Origin: Megaleporinus macrocephalus
Taxonomy: Eukaryota; Chordata; Actinopteri; Characiformes; Anostomidae
Length of the DNA stretch: 64,000 bases
Direction of reading: 5' to 3'
Assembly: GCA_021613375.1 (NCBI GenBank)
Contig: CM038711.1
Span: 19,267,694 to 19,331,693 of the forward strand
The notes below the pieces were generated by a model. That model was not told where the DNA came from. It worked only from the letters and a program-made list of their open reading frames with translations, and searched no databases. This document shows positions 42,031-54,180 of this stretch, piece by piece; positions within the stretch are counted from its first letter, which is position 1; each line of letters begins with the position of its first letter. A program made the position numbers and the translations under genes.

Positions 42031-43228
42031 ATCATGGGGAAGTTCAGTGTAGACCTGTCAGTATTTTACTAAATCCAGGCAACATATTTGTGTGTCTGTT
42101 GCTACATTGGGTTTCATGCTGTTTGAGAGCTGTAGTGATTACCTGCGTGAACATTTTTAAAATGGTTAGCATCATCATCATCAATTAAACCACATATGTA
42201 ATATAATCCTGATTATATATATACAATCAGGGTGTAAAACTGATTATATTTGTGATGTTAGGTTTCTCATAACTGAATAGAATTGATTCATTTTTACTAT
42301 AGCAATCCATGATTAAATATAAAAAGTGACTATGCCTAGGTGCTGTTTGAGATGCAATCTTTGTGCTACCCCATCTATTGTAATATCACCCGCCCCTTTT
42401 TCCTGTTTTGTTTGAATCTCTGAAGTAACTTGGTAAATCCTGGACTATCATCAGATGAGATTTTCAACTAATGGTATTTATGTAAACTCTGCCATGTACA
42501 AACTGCATTGTAATTACTATGATTACATACTGAATAAATTGTGACCACCAGCATTAACATCTCATCATTGATCCATCACAAACTCTATGAAAATTAATTA
42601 TTTTGTTTAGAATACAAACAAGCCATCCATTGCAAGTAGATGGAGAGGCCTTTGGAGGAGATTCCTAAGTATTATGTTTGAAATAATTTTCTTCTCAAAG
42701 AAAGCAATTGCAGTAGAGAACCAACAGTTGCATTTCTTCTTCTGTTTTTTGTTTACCGCAAATGAAGGTTTAGGACACAGTGCTGAATGCCACTAGCATA
42801 CCTAATAAAAATTGTAGTCACAAATTGATATTTTCTATGGCAATTTATTTTACAATTACTCTTGTGGAGGCTTTCATGAATTAAATATGAGTTCTGTCTG
42901 GGAATTAGATGTTATAAAGGTAAATTACAAGAGGCAGGCTGTAATTGAGGTGGCTGCAACATGGGCCTACTGAACTAATCCCTGGCTGGGTCATGTGATA
43001 GGCTGTCCTCCAATGGCAGACGACTTTTTGCCACAAAGCCTGGGCAGCTGAGAAAATTGATTTCTCATCTGAGCGCTGTTTGATAGCTTTTGAAATCAGA
43101 AATTGAAATTAACTAACCTACGCCCCGTCATTACAAAAGAGCAAATTAAAATTGCAACAGTGTTTCCTATTGGCAGTGTAAGCCTGCCAAGGTAAATTTC
43201 TGAATAGATTTTAAGATGCCTGGTGGTT

Positions 43229-43230
<2 letters not shown>
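42031..43230. promoter_or_regulatory. Non-coding with CNE-like block 42900-43220
   Basis: AT-rich to about 42890. The block 42900-43220 is mixed in composition with GTAATTGAGG, CCTATTGGCAG (CCAAT-like), CATTACAAAAG and GCCACAAAG words, as in conserved enhancers. No frame is credible. Confidence 0.25.
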
Positions 43231-43268
<38 letters not shown>

Positions 43269-43290
43269 CTCGCTCTCACTCTCACTCTAT
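43231..43290. repeat. CT-rich microsatellite
   Basis: Pure CT to about 43265, then decaying CTCGTT, CTCGCT and CTCACT units. Confidence 0.9.
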
Positions 43291-46245
43291 CTGTAGGTGT
43301 CCCTGTCCGTTAGATACTTATACACGCATGTGAATGCCCAATGCACACACAAACACGCAGAACTGGTGCTAAGTTGACTGAGGGTTCAGTTTTCTTTTTT
43401 TTTTTCTTTTTTACAACTAAAGCTCAGGACATTGAGACCAGGGGTCTGCAATTGTTTTTCATTGAAGCATAGAGCCCTTTGTATGGATTGTTTGCTGTAG
43501 GCAATGCTAAATTTTGTGCTGCTTCGAATACAAAGAAATCATCTATTTCCATTACTCTGAACATAATTTAAGCATTAATTTGAACATAAGTAAATTACAA
43601 TAAACAGGATGAGATATTAAGGTAACATTGTATTAGATACAAACAAAATAATTTATTCTAAGTCTATTGATATTTCACTCATGAATTTGGAAGTTTATTT
43701 TGTTGGACAGTAGATTTTTTATTATATGAGATACATTGTGCTGACATTTAAATAATTTTGTATATTATCCATGGTAGTACAATATGTAAATGTTTCTTCA
43801 AGACAAAAACTACATAATTTTGATACTTCAATTTTATCGTCATAGCCAAACATCACCCAAGCCATCCGTGGAAATATGTTACAGTATTTTAAGACACCGG
43901 AACTCAAGAGCAGCAGGAGTGTTGTCAGCACAAGGGGAGAAAGTGAAAAGGTAGATGTTTGTTTGACAAAAGACACAGCGGAACAGATGTTAACGCAGGT
44001 GGACATGGGGATCAATAAGCGGTACGGAGCAGAGAGCTAGTTACCTGAGCTCCAGCTACTTGTAGCAGATGTTAAACAGACTGATGCCTGGGTAGGCAGA
44101 TCAATGGACAGCAGACAGATGGAGAAAGAACGGGCCTGTGAGTGTGTGAGTGAGAGAGAGAGAGTGCAGAAGAGAGAGAGAGACAGTAGACAGCAAGCAA
44201 TGTTCAAAATGATGGTTCCACATGACAGGCAGATGGGCTCAAGTCCACAAAGAAAAGTTTTCCATTACCCTGAGCGAGTAAACAATGTGACTGCCGTCGA
44301 GGAAACTTTTTGCCGTGTGTGGCTAAGCTGTGCAAAACGATCCAGTCTCATTGTACCACTTCCACTTAGCTGTGACTGTACTCACATTTCATTAAGCCAA
44401 TCACTGTCACTGAAAAGATACAGTAGAGTTGTTTCCTGTCCCACATGATTACTTTTACTGTCAGTCAAGCAAAAAAGGGAGTGCTTTATTAGGCTAGTTT
44501 GAGTAATGCGACTCAGCGCTTTTGCTAGGCTTTGCTAAGTTTGCTCATTAGTGGCGCTAACAGGTTTGTGCCAGGGTGTGAGGGTGCACTCTATCCCTCT
44601 GGAGTCCTATTAGTGTCTCCAAGCCCAGCCACAGAAGACAGGCAGTGGACATGATTATGACTTTGCACTTCATTGCACGATCGTCGCTCGTCTCTTGACC
44701 ATTAGCTACCTGCAAGTGCGGGGTATTTGCTTTAGCAATTATATCACATCGCAAGAAGTGAGAAAATCCCACTTACTGCTTTCTTACGACTATAAGTAAG
44801 TGTGTGAGGTAGACTTTGTGAGAGTTTGTGTGGGTGGTTAATTTTAGTTTTTCACACCCTTCACATCAATGATATTCTATTACATTAACAAGGTAGCAGC
44901 AGCTAACTGGTAGGTATTTGCTGGCCATGTGCAGCATATGGCATTTAATATTAGGACATTTTTAATAGGACATGAATTTCAAGGCTTATTTTACCTCTCT
45001 TTCCAAAATCCTCTGTGCTGGAACTTGTTGTCAGTGTTACATCTAACTTGCCTTCTTTTTTTGGCATAATATTTGAAATCCTCTTGGAGGGATTTGCCCA
45101 ATTCTCCTGACAACACTAGTTGTCCCAGTGGCCTTGCTGTCCAAGAAGAGTCTTGAAATGGGCGATAACCCGCTAGACTTTATCTTGTTTTTTTCATGTC
45201 TCTGTGAAGACTGAAGTAGACACTACACTGGTGAGATGTTTCTCCCAAAGCCCCCAGAGCCTTCACCTTCTCTCTCCCCAGCCTGCAGTTCACCCTCGCT
45301 GTGTGGTGGAGCCTGTTGCTTATTGATGTCCCCGCTTGTTTTATGTCTGCGTGAGATATGACGGCCATGACATAGTGCTGATTTCAATCAGCTTGCTCTG
45401 AGAAAACAGTGCGTGTGAGAAAGAGAGACCGAGACGGAGAGAGAGAGGGAAAGAGAAAGAAAGAAATAATCTGCAGAGTTGTCATTCACTCTGCCTCACT
45501 TACAGGACCCAACTATATCCGTTGATTCCTTTTCCCCTGCCTTTTTTTAATGAAAACATTTCCCTCACATCTCAAATGAAGGTGCTTGCTCCTAAAATGA
45601 AGGTGCCTCCACAGCTGATGAATTCAATAGGAGGAATAAAAAAATAGGAGAGAGAGAAAGAGAGGGAGAGGAGCAAATGAGAGGGAGACAGAGAAAGAAA
45701 GAAATCCGCTTTTGTCAGAGGGAGCAGACTAGAGAAGAAAGTGACCCCTGAGCCAAAGGTGCTGACACTGCATCAATCCCTTTAGGCTAGGGGGCCTGCT
45801 GGACTGGGCCTGGCTAGAGATTACCCCTCCACATCTGAAGGATGACGGCTCTATCTATTTCCCACATCCCATACATACGCGCACACACACTGGACCCTGA
45901 ACCGCTCCTCTAAATTAGTTCTGAGATCATTGCATAGAATCAGGGGGGTCTGATGCAAGCAGGTCTGTTTCAAAAGAGCCTGAAGAGACAGCTCGGTGCA
46001 TTTCGCTGAGAAAATTGAGGAGCATCTCCTCCCTCCTATTCTCCTTCTGATAGCAAGTAAATTATACCACCGGTAATCCCAATGAAGCCCTGGCACATAT
46101 CCTGGTCAAGACGCTCCCACGCATCGTTCTCACGTTCACATGACACATTCACGTTTGTAGTGTTTGTGTTAAAGCTTAAAATTATATCAAGAGAGACTTG
46201 ACATCTCTATAAGATTTTAAACTTTATCCTGTTCAAGGCTGTATG

Positions 46246-46247
<2 letters not shown>
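43291..46247. other. Non-coding spacer with GA-rich tracts
   Basis: GA-rich stretches lie at 44151-44184, 45417-45470 and 45646-45710. They explain the Arg/Glu-rich frame at 44104-44448. GC-mixed patches at 44500-44780 and 45170-45400 show no exon signals I trust. Confidence 0.45.

Positions 46248-46322
<75 letters not shown>
46248..46322. repeat. Compound TA and GA microsatellite
   Basis: A TA tract (46248-46275) runs into a GA tract (46276-46322). It stands where the outer left arm of the adjoining palindromic element would be expected. Confidence 0.95.
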
Positions 46323-46325
<3 letters not shown>

Positions 46326-46955
46326 ATGTATAGTCCATCTATTTCTCTGCGTACTTTGTTAGCCCACTTTTACCCTGTTTATCCGTGAGCAGGACCACCA
46401 AAGTAGTATGTGGCTGGAGTATCATTCTCAGCACCGCATTCAGTTTGATGTGGTGGTAGTGCTTTAGAGAGTATGTGCTGTTACGAGTGGATCAGACACA
46501 GCAGTGCTGCTGGAGTTTTTAAACACCTTAGTGTCGTTGCTGGATGGAGAATGATCCACTAAACAAAAATACCTGGACAGTAGCACCCTGTGGGCAGCGT
46601 CCTGTGTCCACTGATGAAGGAGGATGACAAATACAAACTGATGATCTGTTGCCTTTGGCATTACAAGGTGGACCAACAAGGTAGGAGTGTGTAATAGAGT
46701 GGCCAGGGAGTGGACACAATGTTTAAAACTTCATCAGCCTTGCTGTGTCTGATCCACTTGTACCAGCGCACAACATCAGTGTCGCTGCATTGCTGAGAAT
46801 GATCCACTACCCGAATAATGTCTGCTCTGTGGCTAACAAAGTATACAGTGAACTACAGTCTGTAATTGTAGAACTATAAAGTGCACATATGGTGAAACCT
46901 AAAAATGGACAACGAGAGTAGAAACAAAGAGGTGGTTTTAAAGTTATGGCTGATT
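46323..46955. mobile_element. Long-palindrome dispersed element, non-autonomous
   Basis: The two halves are inverted copies. TGGATCAGACACAGCA (46488-46503) matches TGCTGTGTCTGATCCA (46741-46756) exactly, and TACTTTGTTAGCC (46352-46364) matches GGCTAACAAAGTA (46831-46843). A further pair surrounds ATCATTCTCAGCA and TGCTGAGAATGAT. The right end runs through GGTGGTTTTAAAGTTATGGC; its left counterpart is missing. There is no protein frame. I recognise the sequence from memory as an abundant repeat in otophysan fishes, of the fold-back or MITE kind. The class is not certain. Frames at 46464-46719 are artefacts of the element. Confidence 0.7.
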
Positions 46956-46978
46956 GCTGTGCATACATGTATGCTTAA

Positions 46979-46984
<6 letters not shown>

Positions 46985-47037
<53 letters not shown>
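46985..47037. repeat. TA dinucleotide microsatellite
   Basis: TA repeat 30 bp beyond the right end of the palindromic element, so that element is bracketed by simple repeats. Confidence 0.95.
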
Positions 47038-47039
<2 letters not shown>

Positions 47040-49209
47040 CTATTGATTTTTACATAAAAAATTCGAATTATTAACTTATACACTTTTACACTTATATATT
47101 GGCATGCAAATTTGTGATTCAGTTTCTTGCATTTCTCATTTCCAGACTAACCAGTACGCCTTTTATGAGACTGATAGAGACAATTAATTAGCTGCCATTG
47201 AATCATTTCAATTTCCTCTTGCTAATAGCAAATGTTGACAGGTGTCTCGCGTCCCCTCTGTTTGGATTCTAGCTACACTTCACGTTATGATGGATAATTG
47301 ATCCATCAAAAACACATCAAGCAACGGGCATTAAATGCCTCCAGACAACAGTCGGGGGACGTGCAGAAAATCGAATTTAACCCTGTGTTGTCTGCAACGA
47401 TCCCTCTGGCTGTCAGTCAAGTGTCTCGCTGTCTTGACAGGCCTGATTCTATGTTGTTAAATAATCAAGTCAAAAGAGAACAGGGTTGGGAATGGGGAGG
47501 GGGATCGGGGGTGGACAAACATGAAAGAAAAAAATAAAGAAGTCTCGGTGGAACTGTCATGAGAATGGAGAAATGTTTGTGGGGGGGCTAATAGTGAGGA
47601 ATGCCTCCGGTCAGTTTGCTTTTCACATTGTAATTTGGGCTCCCCGGGACCACGCAGTGGTAGCGGCTGAGTGAGCTTGGGACCTTGGAGTCACGGCTGA
47701 CGCTGACCCCACCACATACACAAGCCTGGTGAGGTGTCAGGCGCACAGCTCCCCAGGACCAGCCCCGGCTGCCAGCCGCTTTCAAAGCTACTGCCAATTG
47801 AGCGTGAGTCGTGCCTGAATGGGCGCGGAGGAGAAGGCGAGCGGACAGCAGCAAAAACAGGTTGCGAAAGGAAGAGAATTCGCTTTCAAAATGTGTTTGG
47901 CCTTCAACCTCTGGCGTCCAGCCTCTCGCCCCTTTGCTTTGAATGCGAGCATATTTTTTTTTCCCTTCTTTTTTTGATTGGGTTTTGTGTGAGAGGCACT
48001 GACAGAGGTGAGTGTGGGTTATTTTGGAGGGGGTGGGATATTGGGGGGTGGGCTGTCACTATACATATATGAATAATCTGACAGCTTCATCTGCTTTTGA
48101 GGAGCAGGCTTGACAGCAGCACAATAGAAGAAGCTGTAGCCCTCCTCCAACATGCCTGGCCTTCCTGTCTGAACAACACAGCCAGTGTATTAAGACATCA
48201 CACAATAGTAGAGTATTGATTAAACGCCTGCATGTGACACTTACTGTAGGAACTCTATCGGAGATACCTATTTAACCACAAAGACTTGACTTGCCACTAA
48301 CTCATGAAATAGCATCTGTAATGTGATTATCAAGAAGTTGATGGTGTTTAGCAAAATATTCTGCAACTTGTTCTGGCACAACTGTTAAACTGCTTTTAGC
48401 GTCCTGTTAAAGAAGCCATGCAGCAACAATGAGTTAGTAGACAGTAGACAGTATTTATCAATAGTTATGCCTTTGTATATTATATAATAACTGTTCACAA
48501 TAACTGTTCACAATATTTATGAAAAAGAAAGCAAAGCATTATAATAACTATGATTCAGAAAACAATACTCTATAGGCCTAATACTTAATTTTCACAAAAC
48601 AATACTTTGTCATTGCTATGAGCTGGAAAACAGTATTGAAATTCTACACAATACTACACTTTGAAAAAAGCTACATAATAATTGAGTGCATGAAGAATAT
48701 TTTATATTTACTACAGTAACTTTACATCAGTAAAGAATACTACAATAACTGGGACTTACTGTGTAATACTATATAGTCTCTGAAAACATTATGAAGAATA
48801 AGGACTCCATTAAGTAGAGTATTATTTCAATAGCTAAGCAAATCACACTAACATTAGTTAGTACAGTGGAATGTGTGCAGTATTGTGTGTAGTGGGGACG
48901 TGCTGCTGAGGCATTGGGTCTTTTGGAGAACTGGGGGGTGAGAGTGTGCGAGGGAGGTCAGAGGGAACGCAGGTAATTGAGTAGTCCCCTCCCCTTTGCC
49001 TCCTCACGAGCTCCCCAACCCAGCCCCATCGCCCCTCCAGCCCCACGCAGCAGGCACAATTGCGCTCCCCATCACCTCCCCAGCTGGCCCCAGTGCTCCG
49101 GCTCCCCTCAGCCTCCACGCCTTGCCCGGACCTCTCCCTCTTAACCTCCCAGCAGCCTCTCCTAGGGAGCCAGATCCACTGAACACTATCACAGAGAAAG
49201 AGAAGAGAA
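47038..49209. other. Non-coding; GC-rich patch 47640-47930
   Basis: A perfect octamer ATGCAAAT lies at 47104-47111. Positions 47640-47930 are GC-rich with several CpGs and may be regulatory. Positions 48180-48860 are AT-rich and include a 13-bp tandem duplication (48487-48512). A 193-codon minus-strand frame (48858-49439) is driven by GC-rich and CA-repeat DNA and is not accepted. Confidence 0.4.
48487..48512. repeat. Perfect 13-bp tandem duplication
   Basis: Two adjoining copies of ATAACTGTTCACA in AT-rich DNA. Confidence 0.95.
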
Positions 49210-49249
49210 TGTGTGTGTGTGTGTATGGGTGGGTGGGTGTGTGTGTGTA
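49210..49249. repeat. GT-rich microsatellite
   Basis: GT units interrupted by ATGGGTGGGTGG. The minus-strand reading gives a Thr-His run that is not a protein. Confidence 0.9.
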
Positions 49250-51199
49250 GAAGCAGAGAGAGGAACTTTAGTTCGAAACTTGAGTTCTCCCACTTCACCG
49301 CATGCAGAGGGTCAACCATCTGCGCCCCAATGCCGTGCTTTGCATTATTCAAAATGTATTTGTTGCCATGAGTTTTGTAGTACCAGTTAAGCATGTCAGG
49401 GGGTTGTATTTGTGGATTCTGCATTTCAAATTGCCTCATCTCATTAAACAGAAAAGTGGTGGTAGAGATCTGTAAAAAACAGAAACTAGCCTTTATCGCT
49501 TCATTTGTTTCTCGCTTTTCTGTTTCCTTCTAAACGTCTGGTTTAGTGTAATAAAAAGCATTAGCTATGATGTTTGGATTTTCGTTGACTAATGTTGGAG
49601 TTAATAAATATCCACAAAATAAACTTTCTGTATCAAAAGCAGGCTTAGTACAATCTCCTACTTATTATTATTTGAGAGAAAAAAAATCAATTAATTTTTA
49701 ACTTGTTTACTTAAATGATTAAAATGATTTTTAAAAAATGATGAACGCTCCAACATAGGATTTTTTGGAACATGCTAACATCTGATACTTTTCATAGCAA
49801 AAATGTAAAATTTAGAATTTGGCTCTACATCTATATGGATCAGCATCACAGAAAAATATAGCATGCAGTTCTTGCACTTAAGTAAAAAGGATAAAAATAT
49901 TATTTATAAAAGCAGAATGTAAACTACTGGAAGGATATTGAGCAACTTGCATTGCTGAACTCTGGAATGATGAAATGTATGTGATTTTCATGAAGACTGA
50001 ATGTCAATATTCAGAATTAAAAGTCAATTCTGTACAATTCAGTTAAATTCCTATCAATCACCTTTTACAATTCTACCTCTGTTTTCTCTCTCACGTTCTC
50101 TCTCTCTCCCCATCTCTTTCTTCCTCTCCCCTGAAGGACTAGGCATTGCGTCCATCCCTTCTTTCCTGACAAGGAATACACTGCTCTCTCCAGTGTGCTA
50201 TTACCTGAGATAATACCATATGGTAAAATGTAAACAACATCTGCATATTCATGTCGTAATTTCATCTGTTTAATTAGTTGCAGAAAGCAGTTTAGCCTCT
50301 GAGGCCCGGGCTGTCAGTGTGGTGAAGCCGAAGCCGTGGCCTGCTGTTGAATCTGACAGTATTCCATTGTTCCGCTAGCACCGCCACCCTGCCAGTTTAA
50401 TACCAGGTGCATCGATGTACGGTGTGGGTGGGCTGGGGTGGACACAAGGGCCTCCTTCAAATTACAACAGACACACCAATGACAAGGTCAGACAGATTCT
50501 AACTACCACTGAATTAAGAGTATGTTTCCTCAGCTTTCTGAAGGAAAAGCAGATTCCTCCTCCTTGGACTGCAGTAAAACAGTCATATTGGATGTTAAAT
50601 TGGTACTCGGTACATCTGTCGTTTATTATGTTTGGTCATCATTTGCGTTACTTTGATTAATTAAAGGTTTTCCTTTTTTTATAGTGCTGAAGCATATGCT
50701 ATTTAAAGGACTGTTCGATTAAGGAGAGACATCAACAAGTATTTGATGAACCTCAGTTTTCTGGATGGAACATTGTCAGATCATTCGTACTTCAGCAGAC
50801 TGCAACTTAAAATTCAGCATGCATGTGACTTAAAAAAAATTTAACTGTGATCCAGTGGTAGTATCCAACATGGTAGAATCAATTGTAAGACAACAGCTTT
50901 CACACATTCCTGGCAGTTCTTAATAAAGTGACATTGCATTCCTGGAAATTATTAATTCTTTCAAGAGCTTAATGTTACCTTAACAGACCACCCAATTAGT
51001 TTAGTGGCCTCTCCCTGTGTGCTCTGCTGTTAAATACTAAAACTGTTAACATTACATTAAAACATTGCAAAATCGAAACATAGAAATCACAAAAAATATT
51101 CAGAGCTAGTGATGAAGTTTTTGGAGAGGCTACAGCAAAAGAAGATAGAAGTCACTAATTCTGTATATTTTGCTTCATAATCAAAAAATATGAGGAGAA
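49250..51199. other. Non-coding spacer
   Basis: AT-rich apart from a CT-rich run (50086-50113) and a GC-mixed patch at 50290-50450. No gene or clear repeat was recognised. Confidence 0.5.
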
Positions 51200-51620
51200 T
51201 AATACAATCCAAACAACGCCTGGATCAGGCCACTCTTCTAAACTAAGCTAGTGATCAAGGAGGTGCAATTTTAGGGTGAAAAACAACTTTGAAAGACTTT
51301 CAGATGTGCTGGGAATAGGAGAGATTGTGAATAATTCATCATGTTCTGCAATACTTCTGCCTTCTCAAAGCCTACATAGAGATGTCTGAAACATCGATCA
51401 AAAATGTAGTAAAAATTATTTTCACTTCCCAGCAGCAAGTTTGCAAAAGACCTGGCAGAATATTTCTCAGTCAGCACCTGCAGTGTCATGCTATGGAGCT
51501 GCTTTTTTAAGCACAAGAAGTAAAAAAGTGTCTTTAAAATTACATGACAAATAGGCAAAGCAAAAGTATTCCCTGTGCTGAAGATTTAAAACAAAGCAGC
51601 AGTACCATGACTCGAACCAA
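51200..51620 (+). mobile_element. Tc1-like transposase relic
   Basis: Words such as cctggatcaggccactctt and ggaataggagagattgtgaa follow the order of fish Tc1 transposase DNA. At 51484-51507 the frame reads CSVMLWSCF, close to the conserved (S)VMLWGCF block upstream of the second catalytic aspartate. Large stretches between these blocks are missing and no terminal repeats are evident. The minus-strand open frame at 51271-51558 is a shadow. The family is fairly sure, the exact ends are not. Confidence 0.5.
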
Positions 51621-52169
51621 AAGCAACACTAGAGAATCCTAGCATTGGCTAAGGAACTTTGGTAATGGTAAGGAAAATTGTTAATGATAAGCCCAAAATA
51701 CTTGTGACAATGGTTGTACCAAATCTTGAAATAATAGGTCTGAAAATGTTTATCTTTTTATCATGTTCATTTTTTAAGTTTACTGTGCCTGTTTTTCACT
51801 TTTTGTTGGAAACACTTAAACAGTACTCTCTACTATTATTAAGCTGTATGTCCCATTTTCAATTTCACAAAACTGTACTTTTTGCAAACCCTATTAATGT
51901 AATATGCAGCATAATATACTGTACAACTTTTAAAAAGATTTAAGATGAGGCTACATCTAGGCAATAATCTGGTGGACCAAACTGCTAGGGTGACTTGCAA
52001 GGTTTGTTTTTCTTATTCAGACTTCATCAGTGCTCGTTAATGCACAAGCATTAATACTCTTGGCCCCATGTTGCCCAAACCGTACCATGCCCTAGGAGGA
52101 AAAGTGAATGAAAACATAAGAATGGAATATCATATTAAGGGAGTCAGTTATGTTTTAGCCTTTATTTCT
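51621..52169. other. AT-rich spacer
   Basis: The plus-strand frame at 51659-51943 is Phe/Leu-rich with no domain. It may include the tail of the Tc1 relic. I see no gene. Confidence 0.5.
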
Positions 52170-52490
52170 TGACGGGTGTCCCTGGTGTCGCGACCCACTG
52201 GCGTCGAGCTAATACGGCAGAGCGCGCCATGCCATTGTTCGCAATCAATAACTAATTATCAAAGTACTGGCTCTGGCTGCCATTGTCCGCTTTTTCGCTT
52301 GGAACTCTTTTGCTGTGGGACAAAAACGAGAGAGAGTGGAGGTTGCGGGGGACGGGGGTGGGGGGGTGGAGGAAAAGCAGGCTGCCTTTTGGCTGCATAG
52401 CAGCGCTGCCACCACAACATTGTTGCGAGCCTTTCAAGACACTGTGGGCCCGTCAGCTCAAATTACTGTCCCCCTACTAATTGATATAAA
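52170..52490. promoter_or_regulatory. Candidate regulatory block with paired SOX-like sites
   Basis: CpG-containing sequence with two CCATTGT SOX-type sites in the same orientation (52232-52238 and 52280-52286) around CTAATTATCAAAG, which holds a TAATTA core. GC-rich DNA follows to 52440. Overlapping frames on both strands (52176-52480) lack any domain. Confidence 0.3.
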
Positions 52491-53330
52491 TTAGAACAGA
52501 AGAATTCTTGTTGCTGGCGAATGTCACAATGATATCCTCAAAGTAATCGTTGTGAGACGAAACAACGAGCAGCACAAAAAACCCAAAATGTAGAACCACC
52601 CCTTCCAAAAAAAAGGACAAATTAGGCTGACTTCTGCGAGCAGCCATGCAAACTCGACTTGACATAAAGAAAAGAGCATTAGACAAATGTCTAATTATCC
52701 GGCACAGTTTTAGCCCTATAGTACAGTGGTAGTTTTTCAAGGTTAAAAGAGTAATAGTTAACTTTCTTAGATGAGAGTTAAAAACTAGCCTTGATTTTGG
52801 GGTGATAAAGAGAACAATGCCATTATACTTTACTTACAAACTAATTTCTTCTCTTTTTCCCCTTCATGAGCTCTCACAGTTCGTCATTGTTCTCCAGGGG
52901 CGAGCTGTCTAAAGCAGTGTACGATTGCTCTGAGATGGCCTGGCTGGGCAACTGGGTTCTGGTGCCGGCCTGTCTCTGTGAGAGCAGAGGACCAACTCTT
53001 CCCACATGGTGGCCCCCACTTACTGCCCCACCAACCCCCTCTTAACCACCTCAGGCCTGTAGGAGCCACTGGCATAAGGGATTCTGGGATATGGGGGTGC
53101 ATTGGGCAAAACGTGTGGATCTTTCATGGGGTCAGGTGGGGAGAGCCAGAAAGGAACTGTTAGGGGGTTAAACAGAGGGATGTTGGGGGGTTCAGTAATC
53201 CCCCTGCACTGGCATGGCAGCTGGACGGGCCGCCTGGCCCATGTAATGATATCGCTTCCACTGGAACTGATGTCTGACCTCATTACTAGAGTTTAATTGC
53301 ATTGTTACACAGTTTCACTCTTCTTCCCTT
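52491..53330. other. Non-coding; GC-rich patch 52880-53290
   Basis: Overlapping open frames on both strands at 52884-53296 reflect high GC. No exon signals or known domains were seen. Confidence 0.45.
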
Positions 53331-53355
53331 CTCTCTCTCTCTCTCTCTCTCTCTC
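53331..53355. repeat. CT dinucleotide microsatellite
   Basis: About 25 bp of pure CT, with further CTCTCT scattered to 53370. Confidence 0.9.
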
Positions 53356-53789
53356 ATCCTCTCTCTACTCTGTCTTTTTCTTTCCAAAGGCACGATGTTG
53401 TTATGAAAGCGAATTGATTGCTTATATAATTATTTTTAGCCTCACAATTCAGTCTTTGTAATGATATATATTACTAATTTATACAATTCACTTTCTATTC
53501 AGGCAACAACATACTCAGCTGGCTTTTGCATCCTTATGATTGAGATGTCAAGGTCTGTTACATAATGTGTTGATTTGATTGATTCTTTGCATAAAAGGGG
53601 CAATATTTTTAATTGAGAGTCTTCAGCACCAATTAAAGAACTAAAGCATTTGAATATATGGCAGGCGTACAATACAGCTATAATGGGTATGAACATGGAA
53701 ATGATTTGAACTAGAAGCTGCGGAATAAGAATCACTTGTTCATTAACACCTTTTTTTCTCTCCTTAACGAAATTCATACCTGCCCTTGA
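53356..53789. other. AT-rich spacer
   Basis: I see nothing supportable. The minus-strand frame at 53499-53777 shows no domain. Confidence 0.5.
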
Positions 53790-54180
53790 CCAGGAGATGA
53801 TGATTAGCCAGTGGCATGGAACCCGTTTGTGAATTCACCAGACATGCAAACCACTTTGGTGTTGTTCACACTTCTAATTAGATATGATTTCTTGACACTT
53901 ATTGCACCATTACAGCCAACAATTTAAAGGTGATAAAATTCAGTCATTCATTTAGATTAATAAATCTACACCAATTCTCCCGTTCTTTGATCTTGGCCGA
54001 GAGCATTAGCGCAGCACTTGGGACGATGGGGGAAGGAGATGCGTTCAAGAAGCAGGGCGGGGGAAGAGGGGCGTTCGGTTGGCATCCAAACTTGAATGCG
54101 TTATTGCTTTTAAGGCACATGAAAGAACAGGAATCGCCAGGATACTGGAAGACAACAAAACCTCAATGATGCAAGAGCGG
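53790..54180. promoter_or_regulatory. Candidate conserved non-coding block
   Basis: Mixed composition with CTAATTAG near 53875, AGATTAATAAATC near 53954, a TTCTTTGATC TCF/LEF-like word near 53982 and a GCGTTATTGC word near 54098. The plus-strand frame 53930-54169 overlaps it without a domain. I favour a regulatory element. Confidence 0.25.

Noticed and set aside
48858..49439. 193-codon minus-strand frame
   Set aside because: It spans a GC-rich patch and a GT repeat that reads as a Thr-His run. It has no domain and overlaps plus-strand frames of similar quality.
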